A DNA stretch of 64,000 nt. It comes from Rhizohabitans arisaemae. GTDB taxonomy: Bacteria > Actinomycetota > Actinomycetes > Streptosporangiales > Streptosporangiaceae. Made by a program: the position numbers and the translations under genes. The notes under the pieces were generated by a model that worked only from the letters and a program-made list of their open reading frames with translations, did no database searches and was not told the origin of the DNA. Below, in pieces: positions 41,573 to 51,048 of the stretch (the first letter of the stretch is position 1; each line of letters opens with the position of its first letter). The stretch spans positions 310,001 to 374,000 of the forward strand of contig NZ_BLRH01000009.1 in assembly GCF_025996515.1 (NCBI RefSeq), written 5' to 3'.

Positions 41573-42760
41573 ATGACCGAGGACGACGTGGTGGTCTACG
41601 CGGGCGGGTGTTTTCGCCCGTCCGGGGCCGATCGGGTCGGCGTCGAACTGGAGTGGCTGGTGTACGACCCGGCCGCGCCGCGGGAGGCCGTCCCCATCGA
41701 ACGGGTCCGTTCCGCGCTCGCCGGGGTGCCGCTCACCAGCCGGGTCACCTTCGAGCCGGGCGGGCAGCTGGAGCTCTCCTCGCCCACCGCGGCGCTGCTG
41801 CCGTGTCTGCTCGACCTGGCGCGGGACCTGGGTTCGGTGCGGTGTGCGCTCGCCGACGCCGGCCTGGTGCTGGTCGGGTCGGGGATCGACCCGATCCGGA
41901 CGCCCAGCCGTCAGGTGACGGGGCCCCGGTACGACGCGATGGCCCGCTTCCTCGGCTCGCCGTTCGGCCCGCTCATGATGTGCTCGACCGCGTCGGTCCA
42001 GGTGAACCTGGATTTCGGCCCGAGCTGCGGGACCGCCTGGGAGCGGGCGCACCGGCTCGGCCCGGTGCTGCTCGCGTCGTTCGCCAACTCGGCGGTGCTC
42101 ACCGGGCGGCCGTCCGGGTGGATGTCGGCCCGCCAGGCGGTCTGGGCCGGGCTCGACCGGACCCGGACCGACCCGGTGCCCTTGACGGACCCGGTCGAGG
42201 CGTGGGCCCGCTATCTGCTGGACGCCCGGCTCATGCTGGTCCGGGAGTGCGCCGACGGCCCGGGCGAGGTCTTCCGCCCGGTTTCCAACGGGGCCACGTT
42301 CGGCGACTGGCTGCGCGACGGCGCCGGGCTGGACCGGCCGCCCACCCCGGACGACCTCGCCTACCACGCGACGACGGTCTTCCCGCCGGTACGGCCGCGC
42401 GGCTGGCTGGAGATCCGCTACCTGGACGCGCAGCAGCCGTGGAACTGGCCGGTCTGCGCCGCGGTGACGTACGCGCTGATCTGCGACGACCGGGCGGCCG
42501 AGGCGGCGATGGCGGCGGCGGAACCGCTGGCGGGGGCGTGGCGGACGGCGGCCCGCCGCTCGATCGCCGATCCCCTGCTCCGCCGGGCGGCGCGCACCTG
42601 TTTCCGCGCCGCGCTGGAGGCGCTGCCCGGGCTGGGCGCGGACCGCCGGCTCGTCGCCGCGGTGTCGGACTTCGCCGAGACCTACATCGATCCGGGGCGT
42701 CCCCCGGCCGTGGACTTTCTCGACCTGATCGACCTCGACCAGGAGGAGGTACGGGCATGA
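41573..42760 (+). CDS. egtA: Glutamate-cysteine ligase EgtA
   Basis: This 395-residue ligase of the GCS2/EgtA family has VGVELEWLVYDP, TFEPGGQLELSSP, MMCSTASVQVNLDFG and RGWLEIRYLDAQQPWNW. It makes gamma-glutamyl-cysteine, the sulfur donor for ergothioneine. The ATG at 41573 is preferred over the GTG at 41555, whose GAGG lies too close. It overlaps egtB by 4 bases. Confidence 0.95.
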   Translation: MTEDDVVVYAGGCFRPSGADRVGVELEWLVYDPAAPREAVPIERVRSALAGVPLTSRVTFEPGGQLELSSPTAALLPCLLDLARDLGSVRCALADAGLVLVGSGIDPIRTPSRQVTGPRYDAMARFLGSPFGPLMMCSTASVQVNLDFGPSCGTAWERAHRLGPVLLASFANSAVLTGRPSGWMSARQAVWAGLDRTRTDPVPLTDPVEAWARYLLDARLMLVRECADGPGEVFRPVSNGATFGDWLRDGAGLDRPPTPDDLAYHATTVFPPVRPRGWLEIRYLDAQQPWNWPVCAAVTYALICDDRAAEAAMAAAEPLAGAWRTAARRSIADPLLRRAARTCFRAALEALPGLGADRRLVAAVSDFAETYIDPGRPPAVDFLDLIDLDQEEVRA

Positions 42761-44064
42761 CGGACGATCTCAAGGAGCGCATCGCGACCGAGTTGGCGGG
42801 GGTTCGGCGCCGCTCGCTCACGTACACCGACGCCGACGACAATTTCCTGACATGTCAGCATTCGCCGATCATGTCGCCGCTGGTGTGGGACCTCGCCCAC
42901 GTCGGGAACTACGAGGAGCTCTGGGTCCTGCGCGAGGTCGGCGGGATCACCCCGCTCCGCCCCGAGATCGACGACCTCTACGACGCGTTCAAGACACCCC
43001 GCAAGGACCGTCCCAGCCTGCCGATCCTCGGGCCCGCGGAGGCCCGACGCTACATCTCGGGGGTACGCGGCCGGGTCCTGGACGTGCTGGACGCGGCCGA
43101 CCTGTCCGCCCCCGACCCGCTCCGCCGGGACGGCTTCGTCTTCGGGCTGGTCATCCAGCACGAGCACCAGCACGACGAGACGATGCTCGCCACCCTCCAG
43201 CTCTCCGGCGAATCCGGCCTGCTCCCTGAGGTCCCCCACCCGCCCGCACCGGTGGTGGACGCCGCCGCCGAGGTCCACGTGCCCGCCGGGCCCTTCCTGA
43301 TGGGGACGGACGAGCACCCGTGGGCGTACGACAACGAACGGCCCGTGCACCGCGTCGACCTCCCCGCCTACTGGATCGACCGCTATCCGGTGACCAACGG
43401 GCGCTACCTGGAGTTCATCGAGTCCGGCGGGTACGGCGACCCCCGCTGGTGGACGCCTGAAGGCTGGGAGTGGCGGATGGGTACGGGCGCCTTCGCGCCG
43501 CTGTTCTGGAGCCGGGACTCCTCGGGGTGGCTGCGGACCCGGTTCGGCCGGGTCGAGGCGCTTCCGCCGGCCGAGCCCGTCCAGCACGTCTGCTGGTACG
43601 AGGCGGACGCCTACGCCCGCTGGGCGGGCCGGCGGCTGCCCACGGAGGCGGAGTGGGAGAAGGCGTGCGGATGGGACGCCGGAGCCGACCGCGCCCGCCG
43701 CCATCCGTGGGGGGACGCCCCGCCGGCGGCGGAGCTGGCGAACCTGGCCCAGCGCCGCGCCGGTCCGAGCCCGGTGGGGGCGTTCCCGGCCGGGGTGAGC
43801 CCGTACGGGGTGGAGCAGATGATCGGTGACGTCTGGGAGTGGACGTCCTCGTTCTTCACCGGATATCCGGGGTTTTCGAGCTTTCCGTACCGGGAGTACA
43901 GCGAGGTCTTCTTCGGGCGGGACTACCGGGTGCTCCGCGGCGGCTCGTGGGCGACGCATCCGACCGCGATCCGTACCACCTTCCGCAACTGGGACTACCC
44001 GATCAGACGGCAGATCTTCTCGGGGTTCCGGTGCGCCAGGTCGGCCTCGCCCGGGGAGGCGTGA
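42757..44064 (+). CDS. egtB: Hercynine oxygenase EgtB
   Basis: This 435-residue non-haem iron sulfoxide synthase has an N-terminal DinB-like domain with the iron-binding histidines in DLAHVGNYEE and QHEHQHDETM. The C-terminal formylglycine-enzyme-like domain contains VPAGPFLMG, RLPTEAEWEKA, GDVWEWTSSFF and VLRGGSWATHP. It joins gamma-Glu-Cys to hercynine with O2. The ATGA overlap with egtA shows operon coupling. Confidence 0.96.
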   Translation: MTDDLKERIATELAGVRRRSLTYTDADDNFLTCQHSPIMSPLVWDLAHVGNYEELWVLREVGGITPLRPEIDDLYDAFKTPRKDRPSLPILGPAEARRYISGVRGRVLDVLDAADLSAPDPLRRDGFVFGLVIQHEHQHDETMLATLQLSGESGLLPEVPHPPAPVVDAAAEVHVPAGPFLMGTDEHPWAYDNERPVHRVDLPAYWIDRYPVTNGRYLEFIESGGYGDPRWWTPEGWEWRMGTGAFAPLFWSRDSSGWLRTRFGRVEALPPAEPVQHVCWYEADAYARWAGRRLPTEAEWEKACGWDAGADRARRHPWGDAPPAAELANLAQRRAGPSPVGAFPAGVSPYGVEQMIGDVWEWTSSFFTGYPGFSSFPYREYSEVFFGRDYRVLRGGSWATHPTAIRTTFRNWDYPIRRQIFSGFRCARSASPGEA

Positions 44065-44070
44065 GGCGGG

Positions 44071-44802
44071 GTGTGCCGTCACCTCGCCTGGCTGGGTCCG
44101 CCCCGGACCCTGAACTCCTTGATCTACGAGCCGGAGTACGGCCTGGAGTCCCAGTCGTATCGGCCGCGGATGCAGCGGTACGGCGTGGTCAACGCCGACG
44201 GGTTCGGGGTCGGCTGGTACCTGCCCGGCCGGGACCGGCCCGTGCGCTATCGGCGGGCGGTGCCGATCTGGAGCGACGACAACATCCGCGCCCTGGCCGA
44301 GGTGACGACGGCGGGCTGCCTGGTCGCCGCGGTCCGCACGGCGAGCGCCGGCATGCCGGTCGAGGAGTCGGCGACGGCGCCGTTCACCCGGGGTGGCTGG
44401 CTGGTCAGCCACAACGGCCGGGTCGCGGTGGAGGCGGTGCGCCCGCTGGTGGAGCCCGGTGAGCCGGAGAGCCGCTGTGACTCGGCCTGGCTCGCCGCCG
44501 CGGTCTTCGCCCGGGTCGACGCCGGGGCCGGGCTCGCCGAGGCCGTGGCCGAGGTCGTTCGCACGGCCGGGGCCGCCGATCGCCAGGCCCGGCTCAATCT
44601 GCTGGTCAGCGACGGTACGGCGGTCGTGGCGAGCGTGTGGGCGGAGACGCTGTGGATCCGCCGGGGCGACGGCGTCCCGGGCGGGGACGGCGTGCTGCTC
44701 GCGAGCGAGCCGCTGGAGGAGGGGCCGGGGTGGGAAGCCGTCCCCGATCACAGGCTCGTCCTCGCCACCCGTCACGGAATCGACATCCAGGAGCTCTCAT
44801 GA
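44071..44802 (+). CDS. egtC: Glutamine amidotransferase EgtC
   Basis: The 243-residue class-II amidotransferase fold starts MCRHLAWLGPP with the catalytic N-terminal Cys2. HNGR and ASVWAETLW motifs follow. It removes the gamma-glutamyl group from the EgtB product. The GTG start lies 6 bases after the egtB stop, and the end overlaps egtD by 4. Confidence 0.95.
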   Translation: MCRHLAWLGPPRTLNSLIYEPEYGLESQSYRPRMQRYGVVNADGFGVGWYLPGRDRPVRYRRAVPIWSDDNIRALAEVTTAGCLVAAVRTASAGMPVEESATAPFTRGGWLVSHNGRVAVEAVRPLVEPGEPESRCDSAWLAAAVFARVDAGAGLAEAVAEVVRTAGAADRQARLNLLVSDGTAVVASVWAETLWIRRGDGVPGGDGVLLASEPLEEGPGWEAVPDHRLVLATRHGIDIQELS

Positions 44803-45785
44803 GTGCATTCACGCTGGTGAACCATCTTGATCAGGGTTATCTGCGGGACGCCCTCGCCGCCGACGCGCGGACGGCGTTCACCGCCGAGCACAAGTGGCTG
44901 CCGCCGAAGTGGTTCTACGACGCCGAGGGCAGCGCGCTGTTCACCAAGATCACACAGCTGCCCGAGTACTATCCGACCCGGCGGGAGCTGGCGATCCTGC
45001 GGGCCCGGGGGGCGGAGGTCGCCGCGGCGACCGGGGCCGAGACCTTGGTGGAGCTGGGCTCGGGTACCAGCGACAAGACCGAGTGGCTGCTGTCGGAGCT
45101 GAGTACGGCGGGGACCTTGCGCACCTATGTGCCGGTGGATGTGGACGCCGGGACGCTCACCTCGGCTGCGCACCGGTTGATTGCGACTTATCAGGATTTG
45201 TCGGTTTATGCGGTTTGTGCTGATTTCGAAGTCCACCTGAAGTCCCTCGTCGGGGTGCCGCCGGGGGAGGCGACGGGCAGACGGCTGGTCGCGTTCCTCG
45301 GCGGCACGATCGGAAACCTCACCCCCGCCGCCCGGGCCGCCTTCCTCGCCGGGCTCCGGGCCACGATGGCCCCCGGCGACGGCTTCCTCCTCGGAGCCGA
45401 CCTGGTCAAGGATCCCCGCAGGCTCGTCGCCGCCTACGACGACGCGGCCGGGGTGACCGCCGAGTTCAACCGCAACGTGCTCCGGGTGCTCAACCGGGAG
45501 TTGCGGGCCGGCTTCGAACCCGAGGCGTTCGAGCACGTGGCGATCTGGGACGAGGAGAACGAGTGGATCGAGATGCGCCTGCGCGCCATGCGCGACATGA
45601 CGGTCGGCGTGGAAGACCTCGACCTGGCCGTGTCCTTCGCCGAGGGTGAGGAGATGCGCACCGAGATCAGTGCGAAGTTCCGCAGAGCGGGCCTGGAGGA
45701 CGAGCTCCGCCGGGCCTCCTTCACCCCCGCCGCCTGGTACACCGACCCGGCCGGCGACTTCGCCCTCTCCCTCTCCTTCGCCTGA
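44799..45785 (+). CDS. egtD: Histidine N-alpha-methyltransferase EgtD
   Basis: The 328-residue enzyme trimethylates histidine to hercynine. Landmarks are LPPKWFYDAEGSALFTKIT, LPEYYPTRRE, VELGSGTSDKTEWLL (SAM site), VPVDVD, AFLGGTIGNLTP and RNVLRVLNRELRAGF. It is the last gene of the egt operon, and no EgtE lyase follows. A block at about 45170-45230 uses T-ending codons (CGG TTG ATT GCG ACT TAT CAG GAT), quite unlike the flanking GC-ending codons. Confidence 0.96.
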   Translation: MSAFTLVNHLDQGYLRDALAADARTAFTAEHKWLPPKWFYDAEGSALFTKITQLPEYYPTRRELAILRARGAEVAAATGAETLVELGSGTSDKTEWLLSELSTAGTLRTYVPVDVDAGTLTSAAHRLIATYQDLSVYAVCADFEVHLKSLVGVPPGEATGRRLVAFLGGTIGNLTPAARAAFLAGLRATMAPGDGFLLGADLVKDPRRLVAAYDDAAGVTAEFNRNVLRVLNRELRAGFEPEAFEHVAIWDEENEWIEMRLRAMRDMTVGVEDLDLAVSFAEGEEMRTEISAKFRRAGLEDELRRASFTPAAWYTDPAGDFALSLSFA

Positions 45786-45889
45786 CCGCCGCAGGTCCCG
45801 TACCCGTCTTGAGGTATTCCCGCCCCGGGCGGGGCGTTGTCACGTACGGTAACGGTTCGTCGTTTCCACGTGACAAGCGAAAGGGTGGC

Positions 45890-47578
45890 ATGACACACAC
45901 GACAACACAGGCGCCCGCGCCGGCGGACGCGGGCCCGGGGGCCTGGTCGCCGGGCGGGGTCCGGATCGAGGTGACGGAGGTGAGCCGGGCCGCCGGGGGG
46001 CGGCGGGTGCTCGACGGGGTGACGCTCTCGGTGCGGCCGGGTCAGGTGGTGGTGATCGTCGGGCTGAGCGGGGCGGGCAAGACGACACTGCTGAGTCTCA
46101 TGGCCGGGTTCACGACCCCGAGTGAGGGGGAGGTCCGGCACGACGGAGGGCCGATCGCCGCGGGGGCCTCGGTGGGGTACGTCCCGCAGGACGACATCGT
46201 CCACCGGGAACTGCCGCTCGCGCGGACCCTCGCCTACGCGGCGCGGCTCCGGCTTCCGGTGGGCACCGAGATCGAGCCGGTGGTCGCCAAGGTCTTGGCC
46301 GAACTGGACCTGGAACGTTGCGCCGGCACCCGGATCGGTGCGCTCAGCGGGGGCGAGCGCAAGCGGGCGAGTATCGGCACCGAGCTGCTCACCCGGCCGC
46401 GGGCCTTCTTCCTGGACGAACCGACCTCCGGGCTCGACCCCGCGACGGCGGCCGAGCTGATGGGCACCCTGCGCGACCTGGCGGACGGGGGCGCCACGGT
46501 CGTGCTGACGTCGCACAGCCCGTCCGACGTCCGGCACTGCGACACGGTGATCGTGCTCAACGCGGGCCGCCTGGCCTATGCCGGGCCCCCGGAGGAGGTC
46601 TGTGCCCATTTCGGGGTGTTCTCCATGGAGGAGGTGTACCTGCGGCTGGGCGGCGCGGTGCCGGACGGGGACCGGACCGCGGACGCCGTCCCCTGCACCG
46701 AGCGGGCCTGCGACGGGCGGCGGCCGCAGGCTCCGCCGCCGGCGGGGCGTCACCCCGGGGTTTTCCGGCAGTGGGCGCTGCTCAGCCGCCGCAACCTCGA
46801 CATCCTCCGCAGGAACCGGCTCACCCTCGCGATCCTCGCGGGGTCGCCGCTGATGGTGCTGGGGATGTTCGCCCTCCTCTTCCGGCCCGGCGCGTTCGAT
46901 CCGGCCGATCCCAGCCCGAGCGCGACCGTCCAGATCCTGTTCTGGATCGCCTTCGGCGGGTTCTTCTTCGGGCTCACCTACGGGTTGCTGCAGATCTGCA
47001 CCGAACTCCCGGTGCTGCGGCGGGAGCGTTTCGTCGGGCTCAAGGCCGGGCCGTACGTCCTGGCCAAGGTCACCGTGCTCCTCCCCCTCCTGCTCGTCGT
47101 GGACGCGGCGATGCTCGCGGTGCTCGGCGCACTCGACCGGCTGCCGGATGGCGACGCCGTCATGTACGCCGAGCTGTTCACCACACTGGTGCTGTCGAGC
47201 GCCGCGGCGCTCGCGCTCGGGCTGCTCGTCTCGGCCTCGGTGTCCGACCCCTCGCAGGCGGCGCTGGCGCTGCCGATGGCCTGCTTCCCGCAGGTGCTCT
47301 TCGTCGGCGCGATCCTGCCGGTGCCGCTGATGGCGACGGGGGGCCAGGTGATGAGCCTGGCGCTGTCGAACCGGTGGGCCTTCGAGGCACTCGGCCACTC
47401 CGCGCAGGTGGAGCGGCTCTGGGCGGAGGGTGCCTCGCCGCTCGGCCCGCCGCTGCTGATGTCGTACGGCGACAGCTTCGCGCGGCCGCTCGTCGTGGAC
47501 TGGGCGCTGCTCGGCCTGTTCACGGTGGGCCTCCTGCTGATCACCCGGTTCACGGTGGCCCGCCGGTCAGCAGCGTAG
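45890..47578 (+). CDS. ABCG-like transporter, fused ATPase and permease
   Basis: The 562-residue half-transporter has its ATPase first: Walker A GLSGAGKTT, signature LSGGERKRASIG, Walker B FFLDEPTSGLD and switch His in LTSHSPSDV. An ABC-2 membrane domain of six helices follows (from about residue 300). This white/ABCG-like order exports lipids or small molecules. It sits 104 bases after egtD and could move a product of that pathway, but nothing in the sequence shows that. The final 12 bases overlap the convergent PLP-enzyme gene. Confidence 0.9.
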   Translation: MTHTTTQAPAPADAGPGAWSPGGVRIEVTEVSRAAGGRRVLDGVTLSVRPGQVVVIVGLSGAGKTTLLSLMAGFTTPSEGEVRHDGGPIAAGASVGYVPQDDIVHRELPLARTLAYAARLRLPVGTEIEPVVAKVLAELDLERCAGTRIGALSGGERKRASIGTELLTRPRAFFLDEPTSGLDPATAAELMGTLRDLADGGATVVLTSHSPSDVRHCDTVIVLNAGRLAYAGPPEEVCAHFGVFSMEEVYLRLGGAVPDGDRTADAVPCTERACDGRRPQAPPPAGRHPGVFRQWALLSRRNLDILRRNRLTLAILAGSPLMVLGMFALLFRPGAFDPADPSPSATVQILFWIAFGGFFFGLTYGLLQICTELPVLRRERFVGLKAGPYVLAKVTVLLPLLLVVDAAMLAVLGALDRLPDGDAVMYAELFTTLVLSSAAALALGLLVSASVSDPSQAALALPMACFPQVLFVGAILPVPLMATGGQVMSLALSNRWAFEALGHSAQVERLWAEGASPLGPPLLMSYGDSFARPLVVDWALLGLFTVGLLLITRFTVARRSAA

Positions 47579-48931
47579 CCTCCGGGCGAGCCCGTCGGTC
47601 GCGGGGACCGTGTCGCGGTAGGTCTCCTCGGCGAAGCGGATGAACTCCTCCACGTCGGAGACGTTCGAGGCGACGCCGAGGGAGACGCGCACGGCCCCGC
47701 CGCTCGGCATCCGGATCCGGTCGAGGTAGGTCTCCACGTCGTGCACGTCCTGGCGCATCGCCGCGCGCAGCGCGCCGCGGGTGAGGCCGAAGGCCGCCTC
47801 GGACGCCCCGGGGTTGCAGAAGCAGCCGGTCCGCAGGGAGATGCCCTGCGCCGCGGCGTCCCTGGCGACCGCCCGCTCATCGACGATCCCGCCCCTGCGG
47901 TCGAGGAAGTTCACGGTGACGGTTCCCCCCCGCCGGTCCGCGTGCGCGGGCCCGTAGAAGCGGACCATGGGGGAACCGTCGCCGTGCCGCAGCTCCTTCA
48001 GCCGGGTGAGCAGGTAGCCGGTGAGCCGGGTCACCCGCAGGTTGATCTCGCGCATGCCGATCCCCTGGATCCAGTCCAGGCCGCGGCCGATCGCCGGGAT
48101 GGAGAGGAAGTCGATGGTGCCGTCCTCGAACGCGGTCTCGTCGCTCGTAAGCCGGTGCCACCCTCCGGCCACGCTGACCCCCCACACGGTCCCGCCGGAG
48201 AACCACGGGCGGCGCAGCTTCCGCAGGGCGTCCCAGCGGGCGATCAGGCATCCGGTCCCGGTCGGGTAGCCGAAGACCTTGTACCAGCTGACCGGCATGT
48301 AGTCGGGTTTGACGACGCTGAGGTCCAGGGGGCTGGTGGGGACGTAGGCGGCGGCGTCGAGGAGGACGTCGTGGCCGTACTCGTGGGCGAGGTCGACCCA
48401 GTCGAGCGGGTGCCGGACCCCCGAGAAGTTGCTCTGCGCCGGGTAGGCGAACAGGCCCCGCCGGCCCCGCCGGAGCGCGCGGGCCACGTCCTCGGGCGAG
48501 GTGCGCAGTTCGTGCCGGTCCACGGGCACCCGGTCGATCCTGGCCTTCCCGGTCCGGGCGAAGACGCCCAGGCCGTTCACCGAGTTGTGGTTGTCGACGG
48601 TGAGGATGAGCCGCCGGAACGGGTACGCCTCGCCGACCAGGCGGCAGGCCGCGGTGGCGCCCGCGGTGAAGACGACCGCGTACTCGTCGGGGTCGGCGTT
48701 GAAGAAGGACAGCACCGCCCGGCGGACGGAGGCCACCTGATCGGTCGCCGCCTTGGAGGTGGGGTTCTCCGAGTGCGGGTTGCCGAAGCAGCGTCCGCGC
48801 AGCAGGTCGGCGTGCTCGCGGATCTGGATGTCGGCGGGTATCCCGGCGCCGGCGTAGTCCAGATAGACATGTCCTTCGTTGTCCAGATATGCGTACTCGG
48901 TGGCGCGGAGTTCGTCCAGTGTCGCTTGCAT
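47567..48931 (-). CDS. MoCo-sulfurase-like aminotransferase class V
   Basis: This 454-residue PLP enzyme has the ATG at 48931 after GGGAG. YLDNEGHVYLDYAGAGIPADIQIREH, FGNPHSENPTSKA, VDNHNSVNG, the PLP-Lys in VSWYKVFGYPTG and the Cys pair in LRTGCFCNPGA match the N-terminal (NifS-like) domain of molybdenum cofactor sulfurase better than EgtE. It lacks the MOSC domain. It probably forms a persulfide from cysteine; the sulfur acceptor is unknown. It is convergent with and overlaps the ABC gene tail. Confidence 0.85.
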   Translation of the reverse strand: MQATLDELRATEYAYLDNEGHVYLDYAGAGIPADIQIREHADLLRGRCFGNPHSENPTSKAATDQVASVRRAVLSFFNADPDEYAVVFTAGATAACRLVGEAYPFRRLILTVDNHNSVNGLGVFARTGKARIDRVPVDRHELRTSPEDVARALRRGRRGLFAYPAQSNFSGVRHPLDWVDLAHEYGHDVLLDAAAYVPTSPLDLSVVKPDYMPVSWYKVFGYPTGTGCLIARWDALRKLRRPWFSGGTVWGVSVAGGWHRLTSDETAFEDGTIDFLSIPAIGRGLDWIQGIGMREINLRVTRLTGYLLTRLKELRHGDGSPMVRFYGPAHADRRGGTVTVNFLDRRGGIVDERAVARDAAAQGISLRTGCFCNPGASEAAFGLTRGALRAAMRQDVHDVETYLDRIRMPSGGAVRVSLGVASNVSDVEEFIRFAEETYRDTVPATDGLARRLRC

Positions 48932-49195
48932 GTGTACTCCCGGTAGTTGCCCGTACTCTCCTTCGGGTACGGCGAGAGCATGGAACCGCAGACCGCCGGG
49001 TACGCACCGGCGAACGAGCCTATGTTCCGGCAAAGCTGTCACCGGCCGGTTGGAAACTGCGAGCGGATCTCACATTCCTCGCCGTGCACGGGGAAGGGAC
49101 GTCGGTGTCGGCGCGCTCCCCGCCGTCGGCCAGAATGGGGATCTCGCGCCATCCCCCAACGCGGGCACACCCGTCCAGACGAGGAATCACACATC

Positions 49196-50734
49196 ATGCA
49201 CTCCGTCGCGGTAGGTCCCCACCCTCTGACCTTCGCGGGCGTCGTCGCCGTCGCACGAGACGGCGCCTCGGTCGAGCTGACCGCCCAGGCCCTCGACGCC
49301 GTCGCGCTGGGCCGGGAGCGGGTGGAGGCGCTCGCCGGCGCCCCCGAACCCGCCTACGGCATCTCCACCGGCTTCGGCGCCCTGGCCAACCGGCACATCC
49401 CGCCGGCCCTGCGGGCACAGCTGCAGCGCTCCCTCATCCGGTCGCACGCCGCCGGCTCCGGACCCGAAGTCGAGCGCGAGGTCGTCCGCGCCATGATGCT
49501 GCTGCGGCTGCGCACCCTGGCCACCGGCCGTACCGGGGTGCGGATCGAGACGGCCCGCACCCTCACCGGGCTGCTCAACACGGGCCTGACCCCCGTGGTG
49601 CACGAGTACGGCAGCCTCGGCTGCTCGGGCGACCTCGCCCCGCTCTCCCACGTCGCCCTCTGCCTCATGGGCGAGGGCCTGGTCCGGGACTCCGCCGGTG
49701 AGCTGCAGGACGCCGGGAAGGCGATGCGCGCGGCGGGGATCGAGCCGGTCGAACTCGCCGAGAAGGAGGGGCTCGCCCTCATCAACGGCACCGACGGCAT
49801 GCTCGGCATGCTCATCCTCGCCTGCCACGACCTGGCCGCCCTGCTCCGCACGGCCGACGTCGCGGCGGCGATGAGCGTGGAGTCGCTGCTCGGCACCGAC
49901 CAGGTCTTCGCGGCCGAGCTCCAGGAGCTGCGGCCGCACCCCGGGCAGATCGCCTCCGCGGCCAACCTGCGGGCCCTGCTCGCCGGATCCGGCATCATGG
50001 CCTCGCACCGGGACGGCTCGTGCACCCGCGTCCAGGACGCCTACTCGCTGCGCTGCTCACCCCAGGTCGCCGGGGCGGCGCGCGACACCCTCGACCACGC
50101 GGTCACCGTCGCCGGGCGGGAGCTCGCCTCCGCCATCGACAACCCCGTCGTGCTGGACGACGGGCGGGTCGTCTCCAACGGCAACTTCCACGGGGCGCCG
50201 GTCGGCTACGTGCTGGACTTCCTGGCCGTCGCGATCGCGGACACGGCGTCGATCTCCGAGCGGCGCACCGACCGCCTGATGGACGTCGCCCGGTCCCACG
50301 GGCTCCCCCCGTTCCTCGCCGACGACCCGGGCGTGGACTCCGGCCACATGATCGCGCAGTACACCTCGGCGGCGATCGTCTCCGAGCTCAAGCGGCTCGC
50401 CGTACCGGCCTCGGTGGACTCCATCCCCAGCTCGGCGATGCAGGAGGACCACGTCTCGATGGGCTGGTCGGCCGGGCGCAAACTCCGGCGGAGCGTGGAC
50501 GGGCTCGCCCGGGTCCTGGCGATCGAGATCCTCTCGGCGGCCCGGGCGCTGGACCTGCGGGCCCCGCACACCCCCGCGCCCGGCACCGGCGCCGTGGTCG
50601 CGCTGCTGCGCCGCTCGGTCCCCGGGCCGGGGCCGGACCACTTCCTCGCCCCCGCCATCCAGGCCGCCGTCGACCTCGTCCAGGAGCGCGAGGTGCTGGC
50701 CGCCGCCGAGTCCGCGGTGGGCGCGCTGGTCTGA
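49196..50734 (+). CDS. hutH: Histidine ammonia-lyase
   Basis: The 512-residue enzyme makes urocanate from histidine. The MIO prosthetic group forms from the Ser-Gly in GSLGCSGDLAPLSH; the preceding residue is Cys rather than Ala, as is common in actinomycete HutH. YGISTGFG, NGTDGMLG, QDAYSLRCSPQV and SSAMQEDHVSMG are the other motifs. The ATG at 49196 has GAGGA 10 bases upstream. It is divergent from the sulfurase-like gene. Other hut genes are not in the window. Confidence 0.95.
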   Translation: MHSVAVGPHPLTFAGVVAVARDGASVELTAQALDAVALGRERVEALAGAPEPAYGISTGFGALANRHIPPALRAQLQRSLIRSHAAGSGPEVEREVVRAMMLLRLRTLATGRTGVRIETARTLTGLLNTGLTPVVHEYGSLGCSGDLAPLSHVALCLMGEGLVRDSAGELQDAGKAMRAAGIEPVELAEKEGLALINGTDGMLGMLILACHDLAALLRTADVAAAMSVESLLGTDQVFAAELQELRPHPGQIASAANLRALLAGSGIMASHRDGSCTRVQDAYSLRCSPQVAGAARDTLDHAVTVAGRELASAIDNPVVLDDGRVVSNGNFHGAPVGYVLDFLAVAIADTASISERRTDRLMDVARSHGLPPFLADDPGVDSGHMIAQYTSAAIVSELKRLAVPASVDSIPSSAMQEDHVSMGWSAGRKLRRSVDGLARVLAIEILSAARALDLRAPHTPAPGTGAVVALLRRSVPGPGPDHFLAPAIQAAVDLVQEREVLAAAESAVGALV

Positions 50735-51048
50735 TCGGCCGCCCCGGCCGTACCGGCTCCCGGGTGGAGTCCGGTACGGCCGACGCGTGGTCGCCGGGGG
50801 CGGTGCGCCCAGGACGGCCGCCATGCCGCCACCGGCCTGGGGATCTTCTTCGCGGGACGGGCCGGCAGACCTCCGGCGTCGAGGTGCGGGAACCGCGCCA
50901 CAAGGTGATTCCGGACTGTCACCGGCGATCGGGGCGCGGTTGGCCGGTGCCGTGAATATCAGCGAATCGGGGTGTACCCAAAAAGTGACTTGCATTTACC
51001 TCTCGTGTAGTCATTCTCAGGAATGTCTAGAGAAGTCGGAGCAAGTCA
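50735..51048. other. Intergenic stretch with terminator and AT-rich promoter part
   Basis: A perfect 12-base stem at 50745-50756/50771-50782 (CGGCCGTACCGG with CCGGTACGGCCG) ends hutH; its right arm is the same CCGGTACGGCC element repeated at 37890-38100. From 50950 to 51040 the DNA is AT-richer (TTGCAT with TAGTCAT about 16 bases on) and is the likely promoter of the NERD gene. No gene lies between. Confidence 0.6.
50745..50782 (+). terminator. Terminator of hutH
   Basis: Twelve perfect base pairs around a 14-base loop, 11 bases after the stop. Confidence 0.7.

Noticed and set aside
45809-45889. N-terminal extension of the ABCG-like protein from 45809
   Set aside because: The residues are not conserved-looking, and the ATG at 45890 follows AAGGGTGG.
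47567-48931. Calling the PLP enzyme EgtE
   Set aside because: The sequence landmarks (YLDYAGAG, NPHSENPTS, SWYKVFGYPTG, RTGCFCNPGA) follow MoCo sulfurase rather than EgtE, so only the class-V aminotransferase call is made.
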